Of a DNA stretch of 25,162 nucleotides, positions 17,515 through 23,215 are shown piece by piece. A program made the position numbers and the translations under genes. The DNA is from JBGLNL01 sp046484125 (GTDB lineage Bacteria > Chloroflexota > Dehalococcoidia > SZUA-161 > SpSt-899): the NCBI GenBank assembly GCA_046484125.1, contig JAWOBX010000099.1:1-25162 (forward strand). Direction: 5' to 3'. The stretch's first letter is position 1; every line of letters starts with the position of its first letter. The notes under the pieces are model-generated. The model was not told where the DNA came from, did no database searches, and was given only the letters and a program-made list of their open reading frames with translations.

Positions 17515-18720
17515 ATGGCTCTGGCTACAATTAAGGAAGCTGTCGAGGATATCAAGGCCGGCAAATTCGTACTTGTCGTTGATGACGAGGGGCGAGAGAA
17601 TGAAGGGGATTTGGTTATCGCGGCCGAAAAAATCACCCCGGACGCCATCAATTTTATGGCTAAATATGCCAGGGGCCTTATCTGCGTCCCTCTTACCCCC
17701 GATCGGATTGAAGACCTTAAAATTCCGATGATGGTCAGGCATAACACAGCTCATTTTGATAGCGCCTTCACTGTTTCAGTCGAGGCCAAACACAAAGTAA
17801 CGACAGGTATCTCGGCAGCGGATAGAGCCGCGACGGTTGAGACCTTGATAGACCCGGCAACCCGCCCTGAAGACATCGCCTATCCCGGTCACATGTTCCC
17901 ATTACGGGCCAGGAGAGGCGGTGTTCTTGTCCGCGCGGGCCATACCGAAGCCTCGGTCGATCTTACGAAACTGGCGGGTCTTTATCCAGCGGCGGTGATA
18001 TGCGAGGTAATGAAAGATGACGGCACCATGGCCCGCCTTGAGGACCTCGAACAGATGGCCGCCGAATGGGGAATAAAGATCGTAAGTGTGGCCCAGCTCA
18101 TAGCCTATCGAACACGTCACGATAAGTTGATTCAACGGGTAGCTGAAGCCCTCCTACCCACCAGTTACGGAGAATTCACAGCCATTGCTTACAAAAGCGT
18201 TATTGATTCTGACGAACACGTCGCTCTGGTTAAAGGACAGATCAATGAGGAAGAACCCGTCCTGGTAAGAGTTCATAGCGAATGTCTCACCGGAGACGTG
18301 TTTGGAAGCCTGAGATGCGATTGCGGCGAACAAATCCACATGGCTATGGAGGCTATCGCGAAGGAGGGGAAAGGGGTCTTCGTCTATATGCGCCAGGAGG
18401 GTCGCGGCATCGGCTTGCATAATAAAATCAAAGCCTACGCGCTTCAGGATGGGGGGCTGGATACCGTAGAAGCCAACGAGCGGCTCGGATTTGCGCCCGA
18501 TCTTCGTGACTATGGTATAGGGGCGCAGATACTTAGTGATCTGGGCGTTAGTGATATGAAGCTGCTCACGAACAATCCCAAAAAAGTGGTCGGACTCGAT
18601 GGGCACGGTCTTCGTGTGGTTGAGACCGTCCCTATTCAAGCGCCACCTCATCCAGAGAACATGAGCTATCTGGAAACCAAAAAAACCAAGATGGGACACC
18701 TTATCGACGTCGACTGGTAA
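17515..18720 (+). CDS. ribBA: Bifunctional 3,4-dihydroxy-2-butanone 4-phosphate synthase / GTP cyclohydrolase II
   Basis: The 401-residue fusion supplies both precursors of riboflavin. The N-terminal DHBP synthase domain (1 to about 200) shows DDEGRENEGDL (23-33) and the conserved RRGGVLVRAGHTEA. The C-terminal GTP cyclohydrolase II domain has the zinc cysteines C257, C268 and C270 in HSECLTGDVFGSLRCDCGEQ and the catalytic RQEGRGIGLHNKI stretch. Both domains look complete, so both activities are expected. TGGAGG lies 9 bases before the ATG. A 105-base gap separates it from ribE; I see no convincing promoter or terminator there, so it is probably cotranscribed. Confidence 0.96.
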   Translation: MALATIKEAVEDIKAGKFVLVVDDEGRENEGDLVIAAEKITPDAINFMAKYARGLICVPLTPDRIEDLKIPMMVRHNTAHFDSAFTVSVEAKHKVTTGISAADRAATVETLIDPATRPEDIAYPGHMFPLRARRGGVLVRAGHTEASVDLTKLAGLYPAAVICEVMKDDGTMARLEDLEQMAAEWGIKIVSVAQLIAYRTRHDKLIQRVAEALLPTSYGEFTAIAYKSVIDSDEHVALVKGQINEEEPVLVRVHSECLTGDVFGSLRCDCGEQIHMAMEAIAKEGKGVFVYMRQEGRGIGLHNKIKAYALQDGGLDTVEANERLGFAPDLRDYGIGAQILSDLGVSDMKLLTNNPKKVVGLDGHGLRVVETVPIQAPPHPENMSYLETKKTKMGHLIDVDW

Positions 18721-18796
18721 TGATTGAAAGTTCTACCTCTCCCAATGCTCAATGGTCGAGAGCTATCAGTATAATGGCTATCGGAAGGAGGCAGTT

Positions 18797-19261
18797 TTGG
18801 GTAAGCAATATGAAGGAATGCTGACCGGCGAAGGTCTGAGATTCGGCGTAGCGATCTCAAGATTCAATGAATTAATTACAGGTAAGCTTCTCGAAGGTGC
18901 CAGAGACGCTCTTTCCAGGCATGGGGTCAAAGAAGACGATATTGAGATAGCATGGACTCCCGGGGCTTTTGAGCTTCCTCTGATTGCCAAGAAGATGGCC
19001 CAGACAGGAAAGTATGATGGCGTGATCTGTCTTGGTGCCGTCATCCGTGGCGGCACACCACATTTCGACTATATAGCGGCCGAGGTTAGCAAGGGTATCG
19101 CCAGTGCCAGCCTCGAACTGGGTTTGCCCATAACCTTCGGAGTTATCACCGCAGATACCCTGGAGCAGGCCATTGAACGCGCTGGTACAAAGATGGGCAA
19201 CGCTGGCTTCCACGCGGGTATGAGCGCGATAGAGACAGCCAATCTTCTCAAGAGCCTGTAA
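18797..19261 (+). CDS. ribH: 6,7-dimethyl-8-ribityllumazine synthase
   Basis: This enzyme joins the two RibBA/RibD-derived halves to make lumazine, the substrate of RibE. Motifs include FGVAISRFNELIT, the WTPGAFELP loop and GAVIRGGTPHFDYIA with the catalytic histidine. I place the start at TTG 18797 because AAGGAGG (18785-18791) sits five bases before it. That gives 154 residues and puts the catalytic histidine at position 89, as in the family. An in-frame ATG at 18752 would add 15 residues unlike other RibH proteins and has no ribosome-binding site. It closes the riboflavin cluster. Confidence 0.93.
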   Translation: MGKQYEGMLTGEGLRFGVAISRFNELITGKLLEGARDALSRHGVKEDDIEIAWTPGAFELPLIAKKMAQTGKYDGVICLGAVIRGGTPHFDYIAAEVSKGIASASLELGLPITFGVITADTLEQAIERAGTKMGNAGFHAGMSAIETANLLKSL

Positions 19262-19289
19262 ACAGCGTCGGCCGCCTGCCTGCCTTGTG

Positions 19290-19541
19290 TTACGTAACTC
19301 TATATACGGTATCGCCTTCCCTGGCACGATCAGGCACTTTTATCCCGGCAGAATCACCCGGTTTTGCCTCCTGAACATCGCTGTTATCGATCTGCATGGA
19401 TTCCACCACAAGTTCCATATCGGTGGTATGCCCCCGGATACGCAGTTTATCCCCGAGCCTTATTGGGGCTGTCACATCGATCCCCGCGACTACCGGCCTG
19501 GGATAAAAGCGGCTTACTCTGCCAACTTCCTCCTCAGCCAT
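19290..19541 (-). CDS. Small translation elongation factor-like (EF-Tu domain 2-like) protein
   Basis: The 83-residue protein resembles a free-standing EF-Tu domain-2-type beta barrel. VGRVSRFYPRPVVAGIDV, IRLGDKLRIRGHTTD, and VESMQIDNSDVQEAKPGDSAGIKV correspond to the strand pattern seen in translation factors and in short proteins annotated as elongation-factor-like. There is no GTPase domain, signal peptide or membrane segment. GGAGGAG sits well before the ATG (19539-19541), and the gene has its own promoter. Function is unknown. It is convergent with ribH, 28 bases away, with no obvious terminator between. Confidence 0.8.
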   Translation of the reverse strand: MAEEEVGRVSRFYPRPVVAGIDVTAPIRLGDKLRIRGHTTDMELVVESMQIDNSDVQEAKPGDSAGIKVPDRAREGDTVYRVT

Positions 19542-19560
19542 TCTTTCTCCTCCTTCGTTT

Positions 19561-19596
19561 TGTCAGAAGTGTAACACCAGACAGTCAACACGTCAA
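19561..19596 (-). promoter_or_regulatory. Promoter of the EF-Tu-domain-like gene
   Basis: On the minus strand -35 TTGACG (19591-19596) and -10 TACACT (19568-19573) are 17 bases apart, with TG in the extended -10 position. The start would be near 19561, giving a 20-base leader that includes the ribosome-binding site. Confidence 0.7.
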
Positions 19597-19604
19597 TGCC
19601 GCGG

Positions 19605-19677
19605 TTTACCAGAAAACAGCGATTGAAAGAATCCATGCAGGCATTCCCTGAATCGCTGTTGCATCTCCCCCGGTAAA
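19605..19677. repeat. Two-tier inverted repeat between divergent promoters
   Basis: AACAGCGATT at 19615-19624 is the exact reverse complement of AATCGCTGTT at 19651-19660. Outside it, TTTACC (19605-19610) pairs with GGTAAA (19672-19677). It lies upstream of both predicted start points, so it is not in either leader. A protein-binding site or a small palindromic element is possible. Confidence 0.6.
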
Positions 19678-19803
19678 AGGATTTTTCACACCCTATCATC
19701 TGGAAACAGAAAGTCACCATTAATTCGGCATATCTTGTTCCAGCAATGATATTCCCCCTCACCCGGCGACAGTATCATTTTTACGATCCGGTACATTCTC
19801 TTA

Positions 19804-19830
19804 ACTTTACACGGTACGCACTTTACACGG
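19804..19830 (+). repeat. Tandem 11-bp direct repeat ACTTTACACGG x2
   Basis: ACTTTACACGG occurs at 19804-19814 and 19820-19830, a 16-bp period. The second copy contains the -35 element of the acylphosphatase promoter, so the repeat may be a regulator binding site. Confidence 0.6.
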
Positions 19831-19850
19831 ATTGTTGCCTTTGTTAAACT
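19822..19850 (+). promoter_or_regulatory. Acylphosphatase promoter, predicted to give a leaderless mRNA
   Basis: TTTACA (19822-19827) and TAAACT (19845-19850) are 17 bases apart, with TG in the extended -10 position. Start would be near 19857, immediately before the ATG at 19858. No ribosome-binding site is present upstream of the ATG, which agrees. Confidence 0.6.
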
Positions 19851-19857
19851 CTTAGCC

Positions 19858-20142
19858 ATGGCAGAGAAAAAGTCTCTACTGGCGACGATCCATGGCAAGG
19901 TACAGGGCGTATACTTCCGTAACTTTGTGCAGACACATGCCAGGACACTCGGGCTTACGGGATATGTGAGAAATATGCCGGATGGCAGGTCGGTTCAGGT
20001 AGTAGCCGAAGGGGAAAGGGGAAAACTGGAGGAACTCACCCGCCACCTCAATGTCGGGCCGGCAGGCGCCAATGTTGACACGGTGGAAACCGTGTTCTCG
20101 GACTACACGGGCAGCTATGAAAATTTCAGCATAAGCTACTGA
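19858..20142 (+). CDS. acyP: Acylphosphatase
   Basis: The 94-residue protein hydrolyses carboxyl-phosphate bonds such as that of acetyl phosphate. The family signature HGKVQGVYFRNFVQ (12-25) includes the phosphate-binding loop and arginine R21. GYVRNMPDG (35-43) supplies the second catalytic residue, N39. Size is normal for a single-domain cytoplasmic acylphosphatase. The start ATG has no ribosome-binding site, and its promoter predicts transcription from the ATG itself. It is monocistronic and ends just before a very strong terminator shared with yqeY. Confidence 0.93.
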   Translation: MAEKKSLLATIHGKVQGVYFRNFVQTHARTLGLTGYVRNMPDGRSVQVVAEGERGKLEELTRHLNVGPAGANVDTVETVFSDYTGSYENFSISY

Positions 20143-20171
20143 GAATACTTCATACCAGGATCACCATATTA

Positions 20172-20212
20172 GATAAAAAGGGGGCAGGTACAAAACCTGC
20201 CCCCTTTTTATC
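20172..20212. terminator. Perfect 18-bp bidirectional terminator between acyP and yqeY
   Basis: Bases 20172-20189 (GATA5G5CAGGT type) pair without mismatch to 20195-20212, leaving a 5-nt loop ACAAA. The stem base is A5 on one side and T5 on the other, so each strand reads a G+C-rich stem followed by a T-run. It can end both acyP (plus) and yqeY (minus). Confidence 0.95.
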
Positions 20213-20241
20213 GCTCTTTAGTTAAACGCTTTGCCTGAGAC

Positions 20242-20691
20242 TTAAATCGATTCCAGAAGATTGCTCACTACCTGGTTTACCATTTGCCCCTCCGCTTTGC
20301 CTTTCACCCTGGGCATCAGTGCCGACATCACCTTTCCCTTGTCTTTCGGCCCCCGCGCCCCTACCTCCTCAATCACCGCTCGGGCCGCATTTTCCACCTC
20401 TTCACGGGTCATCTGCTCCGGTAAATACTCCAGTACTATCGCAAGCCCTTCCTCTTCCTTTTCAACAGCCCCCCGGCGATCGGCCCTGGTGAATTCCGAT
20501 ATACTCTCCCGGTGCTTTTTTGCCTCTTTGTTGAGAACCTCAATCACGTCGGCATCATCAAGCGGCTTGCCTTTAGCAATCTCCGCATTCTTGACCGCCG
20601 CTTTGATCATCCTGAGCGTCGCAATTCTGCTCTTATCGCCCGACCTCATCGCGGCCTTGAGATCTTCCGTCAACCGGTCTTGCAGCGTCAA
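20242..20691 (-). CDS. yqeY: GatB/YqeY domain-containing protein
   Basis: The 149-residue protein is a stand-alone relative of the C-terminal tRNA-binding tail of amidotransferase subunit GatB. The family is widespread, often sits beside rpsU, and its exact role is not established. The N-terminal LQDRLTEDLKAAMRSGD and LRMIKAAVKNAEI, the middle LEYLPEQMTREE and the C-terminal KGKVMSALMPRVKGKAEGQMVN are typical. The start is TTG (20689-20691), preceded on its strand by GGGAGGA about 9 bases away. It follows rpsU by 39 bases on the same transcript. Confidence 0.9.
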   Translation of the reverse strand: MTLQDRLTEDLKAAMRSGDKSRIATLRMIKAAVKNAEIAKGKPLDDADVIEVLNKEAKKHRESISEFTRADRRGAVEKEEEGLAIVLEYLPEQMTREEVENAARAVIEEVGARGPKDKGKVMSALMPRVKGKAEGQMVNQVVSNLLESI

Positions 20692-20730
20692 CTACCCGAT
20701 CCTCCCTGTTCATCCCACACTGATCGCAGC

Positions 20731-20913
20731 CTACGAACTCCTGGAGCTCTTCCGCTTCTTGGTTGCCCGTTTTTTCTTTCGAACCACAGAAGGCTTCTCA
20801 AAATACTGCCTTCGGCGGTACTCACTGAGGATACCGTCACTCTGCACTTTTTTGTTGAAGCGCCGGAGAGCACTCTCTATAGACTCATGCCCATCTATGA
20901 TTACTTCGGCCAA
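20731..20913 (-). CDS. rpsU: 30S ribosomal protein S21
   Basis: The 60-residue basic protein is bS21, which binds near the 3' end of 16S rRNA. The core VIIDGHESIESALRRFNKKV, GILSEYRRRQYFEKP and the Lys/Arg-rich tail are diagnostic. The start is TTG (20911-20913) with AAGGAGG nine bases before it. It leads the rpsU-yqeY operon under a full-consensus promoter, which fits strong expression despite the weak start codon. Confidence 0.95.
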   Translation of the reverse strand: MAEVIIDGHESIESALRRFNKKVQSDGILSEYRRRQYFEKPSVVRKKKRATKKRKSSRSS

Positions 20914-21247
20914 ATAGTATCGCCTCCTTCCAGAACTAACTTGAAGTCACAGAAGTTGATTATAGCTACAATCAAGGTAAACTGTCAAGGAAATCATTCG
21001 GCCCGAAAACAGTTGATATTTCCCAATCCACATCCCCCATCCCACGCAGTCGCTGTTACTTCGCGTAGAAGGGGAGCAACTTCAGAACAAGTCTCAGCTA
21101 TGTCAGTTACAGTCTTTGTATAAGGCCAGATCCTGCCTGAACGGTCTGCGGTGTTTTCCAACCGGGCGAATATTGTGCTACACTTGGACTCGGGTAAGCT
21201 CTGAAAGTTCAGGGTTCCGCATGAGCCTCTATCGGTGAAAGGGGAAC
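20914..21247. other. Divergent intergenic region between rpsU and the iron-sulfur protein gene
   Basis: The left part is the rpsU leader and its promoter. The right part holds a weak promoter candidate for the next gene: TACACT at 21179-21184 with TG in the extended position, a poor -35 (TTCCAA) 17 bases before it, and a start near 21191. Bases 20990-21155 show nothing I can name. Confidence 0.5.
20952..20988 (-). promoter_or_regulatory. Full-consensus sigma-70 promoter of rpsU-yqeY
   Basis: On the minus strand TTGACA (20983-20988) and TATAAT (20959-20964) match both consensus hexamers perfectly with an 18-base spacer. Start is near 20952, about 39 bases before the TTG. Confidence 0.9.
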
Positions 21248-22249
21248 ATGTTCCGAGAGAATCTTTGTGATTTGTGCGGCGAGTGTCTTGTTCGATGCCA
21301 GTGGATAGAGGCGGACCGCCAGCAGGCAGCGGCCTGGATGAAAGACATGATCGAAGGCAGGCAGACCCCTGTCCTGCGAAAGTGCATTACCTGCTATGCG
21401 TGCAACGAGTTTTGCCCCCAGGATGCCAATCCGTTCGACCTGATAGCCCGGCTCCAGGAAAGATATCAGGTTTTTTTCGATCGGAAAGTTATAACGCAGG
21501 AAGAAGCGAAATACATCTTCAATGGCCAGCTCAGAAACGCTCAACAGGAAGAGAGGGTAATGTCAACCTGTGTATTCGAAAAGACGGACGCACACCTGAT
21601 GGAAGGCGAGCTTTATCAGTTGCCCCGCGTCGGTGGAAAGCCGTATTATTGCTGGATACTTTTCAGCCATATGGGCGCGGAGAGCGTGCAGAGAAAACAC
21701 GCCCGGGAACTGGTCGACAGGCTGGCCATGAGCGGGGCCCGGGAGATAGTCTTCTTCCACGATGACTGCTACGCGATGGTTTCCAGAATGGCCCCTGAAT
21801 ACGGGATAGAAGTCCCTTTCCGCCCGGTCCATTTTTCGGAATACCTGGTGGAATACCTTTCTGCACGGCGAGACCGTATCAGGCCTCTTGGCCTGAAGAT
21901 TGCTTACCAGCGCCCCTGCGCTTCTCGCCATACACCTTATAAAGAACACTTTATCGATGAATTTTTCGGGCTGGTGGGAGTAGACAGAGTTCAGAGGCAA
22001 TTTGATCGTGAAAACGCTTTGTGCTGCGCCGGTATCACTCTAATGCTGGGCAACGCGGACCCCGGTCCGGCACAGGAGAAAAACATCATCGATGCCAGAC
22101 AAAGCGGAGCTCAAGCCATGGTCTGTCTATGCCCCATGTGCTCCAATAATCTGGCCTGGACAGCGGGCAAATATCAAATGCCCCTGATTTTCCTGGGCGA
22201 CCTGGCCCGAATGGCACTCGGCGAGCTCGACCCGCCGGTGAATGCCTGA
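21248..22249 (+). CDS. Heterodisulfide-reductase-like iron-sulfur protein (CCG domain)
   Basis: The 333-residue protein starts with two ferredoxin-type [4Fe-4S] motifs, C7-C10-C13-C17 and C46-C49-C52-C56. A C-terminal cysteine-rich CCG domain has C224, C259-C260, C295 and C298, matching the spacing of the HdrB-type non-cubane cluster site. An earlier CCG-like half (about 105-200) keeps only scattered cysteines (C108, C135, C174) and looks degenerate. The layout resembles HdrD, GlpC and LutA-type electron-transfer subunits. No membrane segment is seen, so it is cytoplasmic or bound to a partner. No flavin or HdrA/HdrC gene adjoins it, so the redox partner is unknown. GGGG precedes the ATG, and a terminator follows. 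Confidence 0.8.
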   Translation: MFRENLCDLCGECLVRCQWIEADRQQAAAWMKDMIEGRQTPVLRKCITCYACNEFCPQDANPFDLIARLQERYQVFFDRKVITQEEAKYIFNGQLRNAQQEERVMSTCVFEKTDAHLMEGELYQLPRVGGKPYYCWILFSHMGAESVQRKHARELVDRLAMSGAREIVFFHDDCYAMVSRMAPEYGIEVPFRPVHFSEYLVEYLSARRDRIRPLGLKIAYQRPCASRHTPYKEHFIDEFFGLVGVDRVQRQFDRENALCCAGITLMLGNADPGPAQEKNIIDARQSGAQAMVCLCPMCSNNLAWTAGKYQMPLIFLGDLARMALGELDPPVNA

Positions 22250-22251
22250 AG

Positions 22252-22277
22252 AACCTTCCCTGTTGGGGGAGGGTTTT
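22252..22277 (+). terminator. Terminator after the iron-sulfur protein gene
   Basis: AACCTTCCC (22252-22260) pairs with GGGAGGGTT (22267-22275) through nine pairs including one G-T, with a 6-nt loop and a short TTTT. It begins two bases after the stop codon. Confidence 0.6.
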
Positions 22278-22434
22278 CCCCTGACCGGGCAAAACGGATT
22301 GTTCCCAATTTCACAAGACACCCGCAGGGTGAATTCCTTTGTATTTGAAAAGCTGTATTCGGGTGGGAAACTGCTCTTGACAGAATGCCGGTAAGCATCC
22401 AAACCAAACGCAGTTTACGGGCGTTATCAACCAC

Positions 22435-22463
22435 TTGACAGAACCCCATATATCTGGTATTAT
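22435..22463 (+). promoter_or_regulatory. Strong promoter of the tetR gene
   Basis: TTGACA (22435-22440) is perfect and TATTAT (22458-22463) matches five of six, with a 17-base spacer. Start would be near 22470, inside the palindrome that follows. Confidence 0.8.
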
Positions 22464-22464
22464 C

Positions 22465-22484
22465 CTGACTGACCGGACAGTCAG
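22465..22484. promoter_or_regulatory. Palindromic operator, probably for the TetR-family regulator
   Basis: CTGACTGACC and GGACAGTCAG form a 20-bp palindrome centred on CCGG with a single mismatched pair. It covers the predicted transcription start and reaches the start codon of the regulator. Position and symmetry are typical of autoregulation by TetR-family repressors. Direct proof of binding is not available from sequence. Confidence 0.7.
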
Positions 22485-23089
22485 TGATGAAAAGCACTTC
22501 TTCAGATATATCAACCGAAAGATTCGAGTCAATAGTCCATACAGCGGAAAGGCTCTTCGCCGATAAGGGGTACCAGAGCGTATCGGTTGAGGAGATCGCC
22601 AGAACGGCCGGGGTATCTAAAGGACTGGTCAGTTATCACTTCGGCAGCAAGGAGGATTTGCTGGTTCACATAATCAACCGGAATCGAGGGACGCTGCTGG
22701 AACAACTGGATGACATAGCGCGAAGCAATGAGTTCACAAAGGCAAAACTGCGTTCCGCGATCGAAGCGTACCTGGAGGCGGCGACTTCAGGACTGGGTAT
22801 AACCCAAATGGTTCTGGTAGCCTTCTTCGAAGTAGCCTATACGGAGAAGATTCGGAACACGCTGCTTACTTCGCTTGAAGAGAATTTGATCAAGTTTGCC
22901 GCGCTGGTAGATGAGGGCATTGCCAGAGGGGAACTAAGACCGGTTGACAGCTTGTTGACCACCCATCTGGTTATCGGCATGGCCCTGGAGATGATTCGGT
23001 TGGGAACGATACAGCAGCAGCCTATTCGGCCAGATAAAATCGCTGATGAGATTACTGCGGTACTCCTGGATGGGATTGCTTTAAAATAG
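22484..23089 (+). CDS. TetR/AcrR family transcriptional regulator
   Basis: The roughly 200-residue protein has an N-terminal TetR DNA-binding domain: AERLFADKGYQSVSVEEIA followed by the helix-turn-helix TAGVSKGLVSYHFGSKEDLL (41-60). A variable helical ligand-binding and dimerisation domain forms the rest. GTG at 22484 and ATG at 22487 are both possible starts. No ribosome-binding site precedes them, and the predicted leader is only about 15 bases, overlapped by the palindromic operator. It lies 115 bases upstream of two FAD oxidoreductase genes on the same strand with no terminator between, so those genes may be its target or share its transcript. The ligand cannot be predicted. Confidence 0.92.
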   Translation: MMKSTSSDISTERFESIVHTAERLFADKGYQSVSVEEIARTAGVSKGLVSYHFGSKEDLLVHIINRNRGTLLEQLDDIARSNEFTKAKLRSAIEAYLEAATSGLGITQMVLVAFFEVAYTEKIRNTLLTSLEENLIKFAALVDEGIARGELRPVDSLLTTHLVIGMALEMIRLGTIQQQPIRPDKIADEITAVLLDGIALK

Positions 23090-23126
23090 ATTATACCCGA
23101 TGGCTTCCGAGTATCGAGCCAGGATG

Positions 23127-23199
23127 TTTCTGAGGAGGTGATGTTTGATTTGACTGATCGAATTGATTGCTGTGATTTCAAATTAATTTCTGAGGAGGT
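23127..23199 (+). repeat. Duplicated ribosome-binding segment TTTCTGAGGAGGT x2
   Basis: The 13-base string TTTCTGAGGAGGT occurs at 23127-23139 and again, identical, at 23187-23199, exactly 60 bases apart. Each copy contains a strong GAGGAGG. The second serves the FAD oxidoreductase ATG at 23205. The first precedes an ATG at 23141. Confidence 0.8.
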
Positions 23200-23215
23200 T
23201 ATTAATGGCCGATGA
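23141..23215 (+). CDS. Possible 24-residue leader ORF overlapping the FAD oxidoreductase start
   Basis: ATG at 23141 follows a GAGGAGG copy and opens a 24-codon frame (begins MFDLTDRIDCCDF, ends EEVINGR). It stops at TGA 23213-23215, 11 bases into the next gene. The frame spans the second ribosome-binding site. It could be a regulatory leader or a by-product of duplicating the 60-base initiation segment. The peptide has no recognised family. Confidence 0.35.
   Translation: MFDLTDRIDCCDFKLISEEVINGR

Larger units (their letters stand above)
19542..19857. other. Divergent intergenic region with two promoters and an inverted repeat
   Basis: These 316 bases hold the minus-strand promoter at 19568-19596, a long inverted repeat at 19605-19677, and the plus-strand acylphosphatase promoter embedded in a tandem repeat at 19804-19830. 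Bases 19680-19800 show nothing I can name. Confidence 0.6.

Noticed and set aside
19288..19297. Palindrome GTTACGTAAC at the end of the EF-Tu-domain-like gene as a terminator or operator
   Set aside because: It is only 10 bp, has no loop or T-run, and overlaps the stop of the coding sequence; likely chance.
20261..20917. Plus-strand open frame of about 218 codons over yqeY and rpsU
   Set aside because: It is antisense to two well-supported genes, its product is low-complexity Ser/Leu-rich, and it crosses the rpsU start; coding evidence is all on the minus strand.
21221..21238. Five-codon frame MSLYR before the iron-sulfur protein gene as a leader peptide
   Set aside because: It has no ribosome-binding site and frames this short are expected by chance.
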